From Hippopus hippopus (lineage: Eukaryota; Mollusca; Bivalvia; Cardiida; Cardiidae), in the NCBI GenBank assembly GCA_946811185.2, contig OX328109.1, positions 37,494,129-37,558,128 of the forward strand: 64,000 bases of DNA, given 5' to 3'. The number at the start of each line of letters is the position of its first letter. Within the stretch, counting starts at the first letter, position 1. Shown piece by piece: positions 24,331 through 36,700 of this stretch. The position numbers were made by a program, and so were the translations under genes. The notes under the pieces were generated by a model, which saw only the letters and a list, made by a program, of their open reading frames with translations, ran no database searches and was not told the DNA's origin.

Positions 24331-25720
24331 CTGAAAATATACATGAATTCATTGGGTGATTGTTATGTCTTCAAAAATAAGATAAATTGACTTAAAAGCT
24401 CCCATACACAATTTTTTTTTGTCCCGAAACAGATCACTTTGGAAAAGATTGTAGTAAAAAGAAAAATCACTTATGCTCACAATGAGCATAAGTTCTCCTC
24501 TTCAAACAGTGTTTTCACATGAATTTAAATATTAAAAAAATTATATTATATCCCACAGACGACTTTCTTGTCTTGCAGCAGACCAGTTCGGAAATGACTG
24601 TAGTAAAAGGAAAAACCATTTATGGTACAATGAGCATAACTTCTCCTTTTGACACAGTCTTTTCCCTTGCATTTAAGTATTAACTCTTTACGAAACGACA
24701 AAATGTTAGACTGATCAAAATTGAAAGCAGTTGCAGACGACATTTTTAAAGTGGCTCAAATGTAGAAAATTGAGAAAGGGTAGAAAATACTGTGGGAAAA
24801 GGAGAAAATGCTGGTTACCAACATTTTCTCCTTTTCCCACAATGTTTTCACAAGGCTTTCTTCTTCAGAGTTGTTAAAACTCAGGATTGTGTGGTAAAGA
24901 GTTAAACCTTAATTCATGTTCAAAACCTTTGTGTTTTATTTGAATGCACTTATTCTGTTTCTACTGATCTTTTGAAAAAAATATTATCAGCTATTAATGT
25001 CTGTGTAAATAAAAAAAGTGCACAGTCGTAGAATTTCTCCTTTTAACAGGGTATGATCCTCATTTGAAGCACTGGGTTTTTTGATAGCCAAAGAGTGATG
25101 GCTTTTGACATTAAATCTTTACCATACAACAAAATTTTAGACTGGTCCAAACTGAAAGCATTTGCAGACAACAAGTTATTTATTGCTCAAATGGTGAGAT
25201 TTGTCTTTGATAGGGTAGAAAACATTAAGATAAAAGGAGAACATGCTGGTAATCATCATATCCTCCTTTTCCCACTATGTTTTCAAAGGTCTTTTTCTTC
25301 AAGAATGTTGAAACATGGATTTGGTAAAGCATTGTTTAGTGAAGGGTTAAGATGTTAAAACATTGTTTGATAAAGGGTTGAGATCATTACAACATTCTGT
25401 GCAGACTGATCTAGGTCTGCCACTGTCTGTAAAAGCAGCCAAAGTTGGCCCCTCCTAGATCTTTGGAAGGGGTTTTAGTTAAACTAGGGCAGAAGGTTAT
25501 GGTAAAGAGGCCAGGGTCCGTACTCACCAATAATCCTTAAGAAGTCTTTTTCTCCAAAATTGTCTAAATTTGAAAGTAATATAACTTCTGACTGGCTAAA
25601 CCATTTGATTAAGCCAATCAGAAGTTGTGTTACTTTTTAAATGTAGAATAAGACTAAGAATATACTCCAGAATGGTTGGTGAATATGGGCCCGGGTGTAA
25701 AGATACAAAAGTACACTTAC
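24331..25720. repeat. Unit B intron before the tail: P, Q fragment, hairpin T
   Basis: Two related P fragments about 24385-24540 and 24545-24670, full P 24680-24905, P 25108-25350, Q-like core 25385-25440. A hairpin (family T, about 25515-25695) has arms around CTGGCTAAACCA / TTAAGCCAATCAGAAG and ends about 25 nt from the 7TM exon donor. Confidence 0.65.
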
Positions 25721-26627
25721 TAGTTTCAACTGCACCATTTGTCAGTTTATATTTGTCCTCCTCATGCTTAAACTGGATCAGTAAAACAAACTTCCTCAGG
25801 GGTATGAACACCAGTAAGGCTGTTGCATTGACAAAGTTACCGATGGCAACAGCTGGATCTCTGTATGGTGGCCCTGCATTGGTAGAGACAACCATCCACA
25901 CCAGGAAACAGCCAGCTGTGGAAATGCAGGAGACCAGGATCCATCTTGATTCATAATAATTGCTTTCACTATCCCAGGCCAAGACTGCAAATGTTGCTGT
26001 AAGAAGCACCAGGAATATGACGAATATCATCGAAAGAACAAGGGAAATGTCATAAAAATCATGTGGATCGCATGCCATCCAGTCATGCAAGTCTGTGGCA
26101 CCTTTCATCAAACTGGCAGATGGGTTTTCTACAATCAGCCATTCAATCGGGATTATGCATTGCACCAAAATGATCAGAAGGGCCAAAACAATCAGGAGGC
26201 ATGGATTTGAAATACCTCGATAGTATTGTTTAGTTTTCAAGTCAGCGTCCTTAAATCTCCAATCATCCACAGCTTTGATGAGGAGAGCAGCAAACACAAT
26301 GGCATACACCACACCAAGCACAAATTCTCTGGCACCACAAGTTGCAGCACTGGCAGGCAAGAAGAAAGCAAAGTTGATGGCGTAAATACCAAACACTCCA
26401 ATCATCATCAGGAAGCCGAGTACTGTGGTTCCTCCACGGACTGGGTAGGCAATAAGGAAAAAGACGAACAGTATGAGGCCTATGAGGATACCTATTAAGG
26501 ATAATACAGCCACTGCTATAGCCCAGACTGGCCAATTATACAATTTTTCAGGATCTGAACCCTCTTCACTCTCCTTGTACATGAAGTAATTTCGTGGTTC
26601 AGCTGCTATGGGAGACACCTGAACAAT
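25721..26627 (-). CDS. Unit B exon: class C seven-transmembrane domain
   Basis: 907 nt, phase 0 in (acceptor ATTTCAG), phase 1 out (donor GTAAGT). Starts IVQVSPIAAEPRNYF. The stretch from AYPVRGGTTVLGF through TM3 (TCGAREFVLGVVYAIV) is almost identical in protein to gene C, while many codons differ at third positions. TM4 has ILVQCIIPIEWL, loop 2 WMACDPHDFYD, TM6 CFLVWMVVS, TM7 FIPLRK. Its N-terminal extension before TM1 is a few residues longer than that of C (EEGSDPEKLYNWP). The frame continues 126 nt past the donor into a hairpin repeat. Confidence 0.95.
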
Positions 26628-28519
26628 CTGAAATGTACATCATTTTTTTCATTCATATACAGTAAAATCTGCCTAAGAAGCCACATGCATTAACCCTTGT
26701 CCTCCTGAATAAATTAAATGAAAATTTTCAAGCCGATAGTAAAAATCCGAATGATGCTATTTCAAAATCATTTTTGAAGGAAAGTTTCTCCTTATCAGAC
26801 AGTGTAGATCCAAGATCAGACTGCACGTTCTGTGCAGTCTGATCTTGATCTACACTGTCTGCAAAAGGTCAGCGAGTCGCGATTAGCAGCCTAAGGATTA
26901 ATCCAGCAGCCTGCGTTAAACCCTCTACCAAACAATCCCATTTCGTATAACTCTGAAGAAGAAAGATTTTTAAAAACATAGTGGAAAAACGTAAAAGGTG
27001 AAGCCACATTTGATGTATCATCTGTTTCTGTTCAAATCTCAAATTTGTTAGGCCACAGGCCTTTGAAGCTCTATTGGTCTATCACGGAACGCTAAAATTG
27101 TCTTTGGTCGATCATCGAACACTTATACCATACTGGTGCATCGCCTGTATATCACGGAATATATATTCAAATTTTCATTAACACTGTTTCTATAAATAGC
27201 ACATTGGCGGCTCCCTCTATATCGTATATAGTAAGACATTTTCCGGATCACCATGCGCTGACATCTTACTATATATGATACAGAGGGAATCCCCAATGTG
27301 TTATTTATAGTAACAGTGTCCGATAATGAAAATTTCGTTATCCCTTGATAGACCAATGGAGTTTCAGAGGCCTATGGTTAGGCCTATGTGGTGATGATTT
27401 AATCCTTTACCACACAAACCCAAATTTGACGAATAGGAATAAACATTTTGAAAACATTCTGAAAATGGTTACCAGCATATTCTCCTTTTCCCACATTGTT
27501 TTCTACCTCTCCAAAAACATGTTTAACCTGAGTCACATATTTTTTGTTGTATGCCAATGCTTTAAATTCTTATTCGTGAATAAAAAAAGTCATGTTGTAG
27601 AGAATTAAACCTTTACCAAACAGTTCCAAGTTTTAACGACCCGGGATAGGTAGGCTTTTGAAAACATTGTGGGAAAAGGAGAAAATGCTTGTAACTAGCT
27701 TTTTTCATCTTTTCCAACAATGTTTTCATAAAACTAAGGAACATTTGTAAAGATAGTGAATTTGTGGAGAAAATGCTGTTAACCAGCATTTTCTGCTTTT
27801 CCCTAAATGTTTTCTACCCTATCATAATTAACACAGGGTTAACACAGGTTGGACTCTTTATTACCTGAATCCATTTCTGTTCATGCTGAATTTATAACAA
27901 AAGCTCCACATGCAGGTGCCAAGCCTCTGCTGTTGTTGCTTAATTTTCAGTGAAAATTCTAAGTCAAAAAGGGGCATAACTGTGTCAAAATACTTTGATG
28001 GTTATTTTCCCTTGTTGTATAGGTTCCCCTTTTGATACCTTGATAACTTGTCTAAGTTTGAAGTAAATATCTTCAGTAATAACAGATATTATGAAAGGTC
28101 CAAGTTTTTGCTTGACAACGCAAATGAAGTAGACAACGATGCCAGGGCTATGACAATACCTTGACGTTCTCTTCGAAAACAGTCAATCACATAACTGTCA
28201 AAAACAAGGACAGATGGTTTGGAGGCAACACATGTTTAAGTATGGAAAATGCTCGGTTCAAAATTGCTTGGAAAGCATTGTTGAAAATGGAGCTCCAGCT
28301 TGTTTCTAACAGTTGCTCCTTCTTAGACTATCTCAGAACATGTTGGAGAAATTGTCGGTATCATGGGCAGAGAAAGGTGTATTTGTACAGAAACAGATTA
28401 AACCTTATCATGCAAATATAATTACAAGAAATTTTCCATTTACAGGAAAACCTCCTCAGATATAGGAAATTCAGGCTTTTTTGGCAAAAACATCTGAAAA
28501 GCCTTTGTTTAATGCTTAC
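26628..28519. repeat. Unit B intron 2: Q, P, large hairpin, dispersed repeat
   Basis: Complete Q 26690-26901 (TTAA ends); P fragment 26920-27040; a long imperfect foldback 27050-27390; P copies about 27400-27608, 27605-27740 and 27760-27830; a dispersed repeat about 27895-28200 (marker AACTGTGTCAAAATACTTTG) also seen at 32020-32230 and 51970-52380. Confidence 0.65.
27050..27390. repeat. Long imperfect hairpin (foldback element)
   Basis: The left arm (AGGCCTTTGAAGCTC, TATTGGTCTATCACGG, ATTTTCATTAACACTGT, CCCTCTATATCGTATATAGT) is matched in reverse complement by the right arm (ACTATATATGATACAGAGGG, ACAGTGTCCGATAATGAAAA, TGATAGACCAATGGAG, CAGAGGCCTATGG). Loop near 27240-27270. Probably a non-autonomous foldback or MITE; only one copy is visible here. 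Confidence 0.7.
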
Positions 28520-28648
28520 TTCTTGTTGTACTTCATCTTTGAATGCGCAGTCACAGAACTGGTTGGCAGGACACCTTGACGAGAAACCGTCTCCTTTGTA
28601 AGACAGGTAACTGTCACTAAAGAAAAACTCTTGTTCAGAGGACCCAAT
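28520..28648 (-). CDS. Unit B exon: reduced cysteine segment
   Basis: 129 nt, phase 0/0, acceptor CATTACAG, donor GTAAGC. 43 residues starting IGSSEQEFFFSDSYL and containing RCPANQFCDCAF. The CPxxQxCxC spacing is the same as in the gene C exon 44291-44160. It links the VFT to the first helix. Confidence 0.88.
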
Positions 28649-30399
28649 CTGTAATGAAATAAAGGTGAATTTTTCATAACTATACATATATATGTATAAG
28701 ATCTGGCATGATCGAGTTGGTGTTTGAGATAAAATTTTGTTTCATGAGTCAACAAAAAAATGTTATTAAGCGAGCCTTTGGCAAGCTCAATAACATTTTT
28801 TGTGGATGAGTTCAATAAAATTTTACCTCAAGAGCAAAGGAACGTCAGATTCTTTTTATCACACAACAGTATCTAAAGAATTGCAGTTCATGACGTGTTA
28901 AAACATAGGCCTACATGTACATGTGTATTGAAATTACATAAAGCCTACTTGTTTCTTTTACAGGTTTGTACATCACAGATAAAAATTAGTTCTGAAGAAA
29001 CTTGCATGAGAAGGTTTTCTTTTATATCTAAAGATACTCAAATGTGCAGCTTTGTTACGATCATCAGTTTTGACAGTCAATTTCATATAGGAATCTTGGT
29101 TGGCAATGTTGTAGAAATTAGACATATTATGATAGCGACTATACCAAATCCTGCATTATTTTCTTATCTCACATGTGTGTAAGACAAGACAATTCGTAAT
29201 GGCTGCCTTACATTGAAAACAAGGGGAGTTATGTGATAAATCAACATCTTAACCCTTTGCCACACAACAAAATTTAACATGAGTCCTATTAATTCTTAGG
29301 CTGCTAAGTGCGATCCACTAACCTTTTGCAGAAAGTGTAGATCAAGTTCAGACTGCACAGAATGTGCAGTCTGATCTTGGATCTACACTTTCTGTTTAGG
29401 AGATATTTTTCTCTGAAAAATAAGTTTGGAAATAGCAGTATTTGGGTATTTAACCATTAAATTGGTTTGAAAGTTTCTTTTAGCAGGTTAAGCATTAAAA
29501 GAAGTTATTTGAAAAATTTAAAGCACCTGCAGAGTCCAAAATTAATAGTACATGTAGTTCAAATGAACTCTATGACAGTGCAGAAAACATTGTGGAAAAA
29601 GGAGAAGAAGCAAAACTCAGAATTCGTATGGTAAAGGAGTGGAATCTTTACCACATAACGAAATCTTAGATCTGTCCAAATTCAAGGCTTTTGCTGACTA
29701 CAAATTAAATATGGTTCCACTGTTGGAACTGCAAGAAAGAAAGCTTTTCAAAACATTGTGGGAAAAGGAGAAAAGGCTGGTAACCAGTGTTTTCTCCTTT
29801 TCCCACGATGTTTTCTGCCCTCCCAAATGAAATTTCAATTTTTGAGTCACTTTTTGTCTTCTGCAAATGCTCTAAATTTGGACAAGTCTATGATTTTGTT
29901 GTATGGTAAAGCATTAACTCTTTACCACACGGCGAAATTTAAGGCCTATCCAAATTGAAAGCATTTACAGACGACAATTTCATAGTGGCTCAAATGATGC
30001 AATTTTTCTTTGATAGGGTAGAAAACTTTGTGGGAAAAGGAGAAAATGCTGGTTAACAGCATTTTCTCCTTTTCCCACAATGTTTTCAAAAGGCCTCTTC
30101 TTCAGGGCCGTTAAAAGGCGTCATTGTGTGGTAAAGGGTTTTTAAAGCACAGGATTGCCTGGTAAGAATTAACTTTGTGTTGATGTCTACAATTTACAGA
30201 TATTTTCAAACTGTTGTTTGCTGCAATTGTTTAAGGTGGTAATAACTTTCAAGACTATAGTTGGCTTTGCAGCCAGTGTTGATCCCCATCAGACTACACA
30301 AAAAATGCAATTTGATCTGTGATCTACACTGTTTGCTTTTCTGAGACAATCTAGCATTTTCTCATTTTCCCACAGTTAGTTAGTGAGTTGACCACTAAC
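28649..30399. repeat. Unit B intron 1: short hairpin, Q, P copies
   Basis: A short inverted repeat at 28755-28802 (AATGTTATTAAGCGAGCC / CAAGCTCAATAACATTTTTT) belonging to the dispersed family of 51970-52380; Q 29289-29491 in reverse orientation; P fragment 29500-29640; P 29640-29920; complete P 29916-30142; Q-like remnant 30230-30345. An open frame on plus at 28895-29182 has no family signature. Confidence 0.65.
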
Positions 30400-31726
30400 C
30401 GTTTCATAAACATTGTCCTCCTTGATGGTGTATATGCTATATCCACTATCCCAGTATCTCTTAGAACCAAGCTGAAGTGTAAAGTTTTCCAATATTTGCC
30501 AATCAACAGCCAATGTGGAATCAAACAGCAAGTCCCTTGCATCTTCAACATCTGCCAGGCATTCTGCGAATGTATCACCGTTGCACCTAAATCGTTCCAG
30601 GCCTTGTCCAATGGCATATGCTGCAGCAATATCACGGATTCCAACACCGAAATCTTCAAGCTGATCTTGACGGATGGTCAAGTTTTTCCTACAAGGAGTG
30701 TCAAATTGTTCCTGTCGTTGTGGGGAATCAAGCAACTGACATCTGTGGATTAGCTGGTAAAACTCATCAAACCAGGAATCTGGAATGCCCTGCCTGTTTG
30801 TGTAGGTTAGTCCACTCATCCAATTTACAAAGCCAGGATACAGTGCATCCCTAAAGGAGATAGTTATTGCTCCCAAGAATTGGTCCCATATATCATCAGT
30901 AATGTGCGACTCGGTCCCCCATGTGTCCGTACCTATTACAACATACTTACTGGCTAGATTCATCTCAATCAGAGACTCTAGCACATTTCGTACATTATCT
31001 GAAACTATGAGAATAATAACACGGCTTCCTTCCACTGCATCAAGTCTGGTTAGTGCTTCCTTTATTTGTGGTTTAGAGCTCGTATCTGGTAGGGCCTCAG
31101 CAAAGCCTAGGCATGAATAACCTTGATCATTCGCTAGGTCACGTAAAGTTCTAAATCCAGTTATTCCATAAATTTCTTGACTGTATAAAACAGATACGTA
31201 ACTCCAACCTCTTTGCTGAAGTATCTTTGCTATTACCTCCATCTGTAGTGTATCTGGTGGGACCATTCTGGCTACATAAGGGTATACACGTTCATCTAAG
31301 AGACGTGGTGAGCTTGCATAACCACTCGTCAGTTGGATCTTGAAAGGTGAGGTGACCCGGTTTGCAGCCATGACAAAACGTGAGTCAACTGTGTGGACAG
31401 CAACAACCGAGTCAGCATTGATGACGGAATTATCTGTGATGTCAAACTCTGTATTACATAGTGTTCCTTTGGTTAGTATATTAAACAAATCTTGATCAAT
31501 ACGAAGGTCATTGTTACAGTTATCCAAAACGAGGGTTCGTAGGTTATATCGACTGGGTGCCTCATTCTGTATTGCATAGATAAAAGCAAGGGCGCTAAGC
31601 ATGTCCCTTGGTCTAAGGGCTCCACACTGGTAGGGATCAACGCCCTGGAAGTGTATTGGTAATGTAAATATCACTGTGGCTGGGTTGGGATTGTCCGTTT
31701 GGTTTCTATTTGGAATGAGCATGAAT
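30400..31726 (-). CDS. Unit B exon: membrane-proximal VFT
   Basis: 1327 nt, phase 2 in (acceptor GTTTATAG), phase 0 out (donor GTTAGT). It encodes FMLIPNRNQTDNPN, then VIFTLPIHFQGVDPYQCGAL, and ends TIKEDNVYET. Paralog of VFT-e of gene C. Ligand-site counterparts: Ser in HTVDSR, Ser in GYASS, Asp in VPPD, Tyr in EIYGITG, Asp in GTDTWG. WFDEFYQLIHRC is the C-lobe segment. The open frame extends upstream through MITE sequence with an ATG at 31857, but that part (LSANAFNLDKAK) is translated MITE and is not coding. Confidence 0.93.
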
Positions 31727-33485
31727 CTATAAACAAAAATCATTAAAAGGAAAATCAGCTCTTCTTGAAAAAAATGCAATTTTTTCTTTAACTTTTTACT
31801 AGAAGATAAAATTTTAGCCTTGTCCAAATTGAAAGCATTTGCAGACAACAATTTCAAGGTGACTCAAATGGTGCAATATTTCTTTGACAGGGTAGAAAAC
31901 ATTATGGGAAAAGGAGAAAATGCTGGTTCAAAACCCTACTTTCCCGGGAGCATCGAAATTCAGCAATGTATGGTAAAGAGTAAAGGGAGCTATTCAGGTT
32001 TTTATGATCTCCCCGAACTGTGTCAAAAATTTTGATGGCTCTCTGCCCTTGTTGTATTGGTGACCCTTTTGAAAGATAACAACTTGTCCAAGTTTGAAGT
32101 AAATATCTTCATTAATAACAGAGATATTATGAAATGTCAAAGGTTTTGCACAATGACTACGTAGATGACGACGCCAGGGCCACAACAGTTACTTCCACTA
32201 TTTCTTTGAAAACTGCTGAGCTAAAAATGATGTCACTGTAATGATCAATAAAGAAGAAAGGCAAAAGTAAGAAAACAGTATTTTTCTCTGATGGTATACA
32301 TGGTCTCTTAAGGTATTTTTACATTTCATGCTAGAGTTTCACCAAGACTTGTAGGAATGTCAAAAATTAATGATCAATAACACACATCGATTTTGAAGAT
32401 TGGTATTAAAATATGTATGATGACATCATATCTGAAGTAATAAAAAAATACCAGCAAACAGAGTTACCAATTGCAAATGGCAGCCTTGTTGTAAAAGTAC
32501 CAAAAATTGCACTTTTTGACTGAATATTATCATCAAGTTTATATGATTGAAAATGAAAACCTACCTAGTTATATTCATTGGTATTTCAGAAGAAATTTTT
32601 TGATAGGACATAAAAACTACATAGCTCCCTATAAAGAAATAGTGACAGAGAGCCAATCTGTCACATCTCGGACTGGACTCTGGCTCTTGTATAACTAATA
32701 CAGACTCTTAAATACTCTATACCATACAATCCCATGTTTTATCAACCCTGAGAAAGAAGCCTTCTGAAAACATTGTAGAAAAAGGAGAAAATGATGTTTT
32801 CTTCCCTTTTAAAAAGAAAATCCTTTTAATTTGTTGTCTGTAAATGCTTTTAAATTCATTGAGTCTCAAATTTTGTCGTTTGGTAAAGAGTTAAATACAA
32901 TTAAGCCCAAATGTAACAACTTGCGAAAAAAGGCTTTTAAAAAGATTGTTTAAAAGGAGAGAATCTTGTATCCAGATTTCTCCTTTTCTCACAATGTTTT
33001 CTATCTGTTCAAGGACTAATCTTATCATTTGAGCCACAATTAATTTTGAAATCTGCAATTGCTCTGCTTGTTATTTGCAGTCTGATCAGAGCAAAAATAG
33101 TGTGTGGTTTAGAACTACATGTATTGTCCTTATAAGTGGAATTACTCTCTGGATAAACCTTTGTTTGACCCCTCACTAAAAAGTCTAAGAGTTCTAACAG
33201 CCCTAATGAAGACAACTTTTATAACATGGTGAGAAGAAGAGAAAAATACTGGTAACCAGCATTTTTTCCTTTTCCCACAAGTTTTTCTATCCTTCAAAAG
33301 GTAAGTTTGAATTTTACGAATCACATTTTTTTCTATCGATTTGGGCAAGTCTGAAATTTTGTGATTTGATAAAGAGGTAAAAGGGGCTATATAGCTTTGA
33401 GCTGTATATAACAATTTCTTGTAAAAAACAATAAATAGAATTAATTACAGACAAATTTTTCTTTGCCATGATATAAACTGTAATG
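31727..33485. repeat. Upstream of unit B, part 1: P and dispersed repeats
   Basis: P copy about 31785-31985 starts 60 nt upstream of the VFT exon; dispersed repeat 32020-32230; P 32715-32895; P fragments 32920-33080 and 33170-33380. 32230-32700 is AT-rich and featureless. No linker, signal peptide or VFT exon was recognised on the minus strand. Confidence 0.6.
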
Positions 33486-33701
33486 TTAACCCTTATCCAG
33501 CTAAATAAGTGAAATAAAACTTTCAAGCCGAGAGTAAAAGCCCAAAAACTGTTATTCCTAAATTATTTTTTGGGGGGAAAAACATCTCCTTATCGGAGAC
33601 AGTGTAGATCCAAGATCAGACTGCATATTCTGTGCAGTCTGATCTTGATCTACACTGTCCGCAAAAGGTCATTGAGTCACGCTTAGCAGCCTAAGGGTTA
33701 A
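33486..33701. repeat. Q element, complete palindromic MITE with TTAA ends
   Basis: 216 bp between TTAA at 33486 and TTAA at 33701. Termini CCCTTATCCAGCTAAATAAG and GCTTAGCAGCCTAAGGG are inverted repeats. The core GTGTAGATCCAAGATCAGAC / GTCTGATCTTGATCTACAC is palindromic around CATATTCTGTG. Other copies: 1020-1197, 17981-18193, 26690-26901, 29289-29491, and about 37355-37565 and 63700-63860. Confidence 0.8.
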
Positions 33702-36700
33702 ACTCATTAAGATGTAATTTTTGGTGTATAAATAACGGGACGGTCATTAACAATCCATTACTCGGTCTACTGTATTTTTTATAACATCAGACATAATATC
33801 ATCATACTGATTTAAATACAAATTCTCATCATTGATGCGTGTTATTGATTATGTGACATCCCCGTATCTTTAGTACGAAACTTTAAAAATACCTCAAGAG
33901 GCTAAGTAGCCCATTAAGAAAATACCACTGAAAATACCACTAAAGACATTTTTTTTTTCTTACTGTTCAACTTTGTTCAAGCTAAAAATAATTTGACTAC
34001 CATTAATTCTAGTAGGATGTTTTTAAATGGTGTTTTTCTACTGCAAATTTATGTCAAGCAATATTGATGTAACTACAAAAATAGAACGTTTGCATTTTGT
34101 TAAAAATAAGCATACTAGCTAGCCAATCAAACAACCTGTATTTTTTTTTCAATCTAAATACAGCGACTGCAATTCTGCAGAATATTTTGTGTTTACAAAA
34201 TTGTGTAGGTTTCTTTAACCCTTTACTGAACAACAAAACTCCGTACTCTACCAAATTGAAAGCATTTGCGGACAACAAACTGAATCAAGCTCAATTTATA
34301 ATTTCTGTCTCTGATAGGGTAGGAAGCATTTTCTCCTTTTCCCACACTGTTTCCAAAAGGTTCATTCCTAAGGTTCATTAAAACTTGGGTTCCCAGCATT
34401 TTCTACTTATTCCACAATGTTTTCAAAAGTCTTTTTCTTCAGGGTCCTTAAAACTTGGAATCATGTAGTAAAGGATTAAGTGCATCAATCTTGCATTTTT
34501 GAGCAGTAAATTGAATGTTAAGTTGGCAGGTTAAAGCTATCTAATCAAATGCAAGTATAAATCATTAGCTTACCTTCTATAACAGCAAAGTCTCATTGAT
34601 AAATAAAGCGGCAAAAATGCAACATTACGTAATTATGATTGTGCCTGGCTAGCTGTTATATATCTAGTTTTTGAAAGAAAAAACACATTATTATTAAGGT
34701 TTTTAAAATTATTTCAAGTAAGGTTGATTGATTGATTGAATGGTGTTTTGTGCCACTTTCAACATTATTTCAGTCATATCACGGCAAGAGCGCACATGCT
34801 CATGTCTTTCCTGGGTTTCACCTGTACAAGGCTAGAGCTTTGGGTTATCTTGCCCAATGACATTCCCACGAAAAATCCAGTGGATCCATTGAGGCTTGAC
34901 CCCAGGGCCTCCTAGCCACGAGTCCTACACTATCACTAAGCCACACATGGCCCTGCATTTCAGGTAAGGCAGAATCATAAATTCAAATTGATAGAATTCT
35001 TTCCTTACAAATACAGGTATGTTCTCATTTCACATGGACTATTTCCCAAAGTAACACATTGTGACCCTTAAAACACCTTTCGCAACTGTAGTTGCCTTGG
35101 TGGCTAGTGCAGATCAAGATCGGACAGCAAAAATATGTTGTCTAATCTTTAATCTACACTGTCTGCTTTATTGAAAAAATATAGACAGAATATGCAGTAA
35201 TTTGGGTCTTTTCTCTATGTTGAAAATGTTAAATAAATTCATTTATAAAAACCCATATTTATGGTAATTATCCATAATTGTGACATGTGTAAAGAGTTAA
35301 CGTAAACTATCTGCATTCATCTTTTTTCTTAAACTTGATTTTTTATAATTACAAACGCTTACTTAACCCTTTACCACAAAATCCCGAGTTTTTACAACCT
35401 TGAGGAACAGGTCTTTTGAAAACATTGTGGGAAAAGGAGAAAAATGCCGGTAACCAGCATTTTCTCATTTTCCCACAATGTTTTCTACTCTTCCTAAAAT
35501 GAATTTCAATTTTCGAGTCACTTTTATTTTGTCGTCTGCAAATGCTACCAATTTGAACTAACCTGAAATTTTGATGTCTTTAAAGAGTTAGTTGAGTGAT
35601 TGTTAAATCCTTCCTTCTATAATTACAGACCAATTTCTTTTACACCCCCCGTCCCTGCCGAAACTATCAAAAAAAGCAAACAAATAAAAAGAACGATTAA
35701 CTGTTGTTGACATGAGTTGAAAATATTCCTTCCAAACGGAACTGCAATAAACAATAAAAAATCATAACAGAAATCCATTTTAGTCCTTATTTGGGCAAAT
35801 AAAAAAAAACAGCAACAAGTTGAAAGTATATACATTTTGTATTTTCATATCTTTTTTTCATGGTGCTATATTTTATTCAATATTTATAAAAAAATAATGT
35901 AAATACATAGCAAATAATTATAGTCACTATCTCAAGTATATCTTCAATGTACATGTAGCTTACTGGTGACACAAGCACTTCTGTATCAATGTTCTATTTA
36001 TATAACTAACAAACACAAAGCACATTTATACAAAACACTCTCTCAAAACAATCAACAATTAACTCCTTTTAACTTTCCACCAAACAACAAAATTTTAGAT
36101 ATGTTCAATCTGAAAGCAATAATAAGTGACAATTTTAAGATAGCACAAAAGACAATTTCTTACGTTAAAGGGGTTGATATTATTATAGGAAAGTGATAAA
36201 ATGCTGATTACCAGCGTTTTCTCCTTTTCCCACAATGCCTTCAAAAGACTTTTATAGGCTGTAAGAATTGACCTGGCAGGGCTGGCTAACCTTCGACTTA
36301 AGTCAACCAGTTTTTTTTTTTTTCATTTTAGTGGCCTCATGTGAGATGGGAATCGTTCGTAGTAAATCTACGTAAACACATGTATCATAACAGTCCTTTA
36401 TCGAACCTTTGCTTTATGGACATAATTATGAAGTGCATAGTTTTTTACCGTCTGAAAACATTATGAAAGGAGGTGCTTCTTATCCATGCTGTTCAATTCT
36501 TGCTTTCTTTATCTTTAAATTGCATTCATATGGCTACTTATTTTACCTCAATCTTAAGTGCAGTGAACTGTTACATACAGCTTTGCCTTTTGCTCAGGTC
36601 AGCTCTTATGGCCTATACCACAGGGTTGTTAAAAAAAAAGGATTGTTTAGTATTGGTAAAATCATTAACAAAATATCCACATTCAAACAGCTCTTTCATA

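Larger units (their letters stand above)
24239..31726 (-). other. Unit B: second VFT-7TM-tail cassette without a visible 5' end
   Basis: Four exons, 31726-30400, 28648-28520, 26627-25721 and 24330-24239, join in frame for 818 residues plus stop. They match one for one, in order and in phase, the last four exons of gene C. The first exon begins with the third base of a codon, so something ending ..AG must precede it. No linker exon, signal peptide or further VFT is recognisable between 31727 and 39335, which is mostly repeats. Two readings: an alternative 3' end of the gene C transcript reached from the 51389 donor, or an independent gene whose 5' exon I cannot identify (weak candidate with donor after 34574). 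Confidence 0.8.

Noticed and set aside
28895..29182. 95-codon plus-strand frame in a unit B intron
   Set aside because: No family match and no splice or promoter context.
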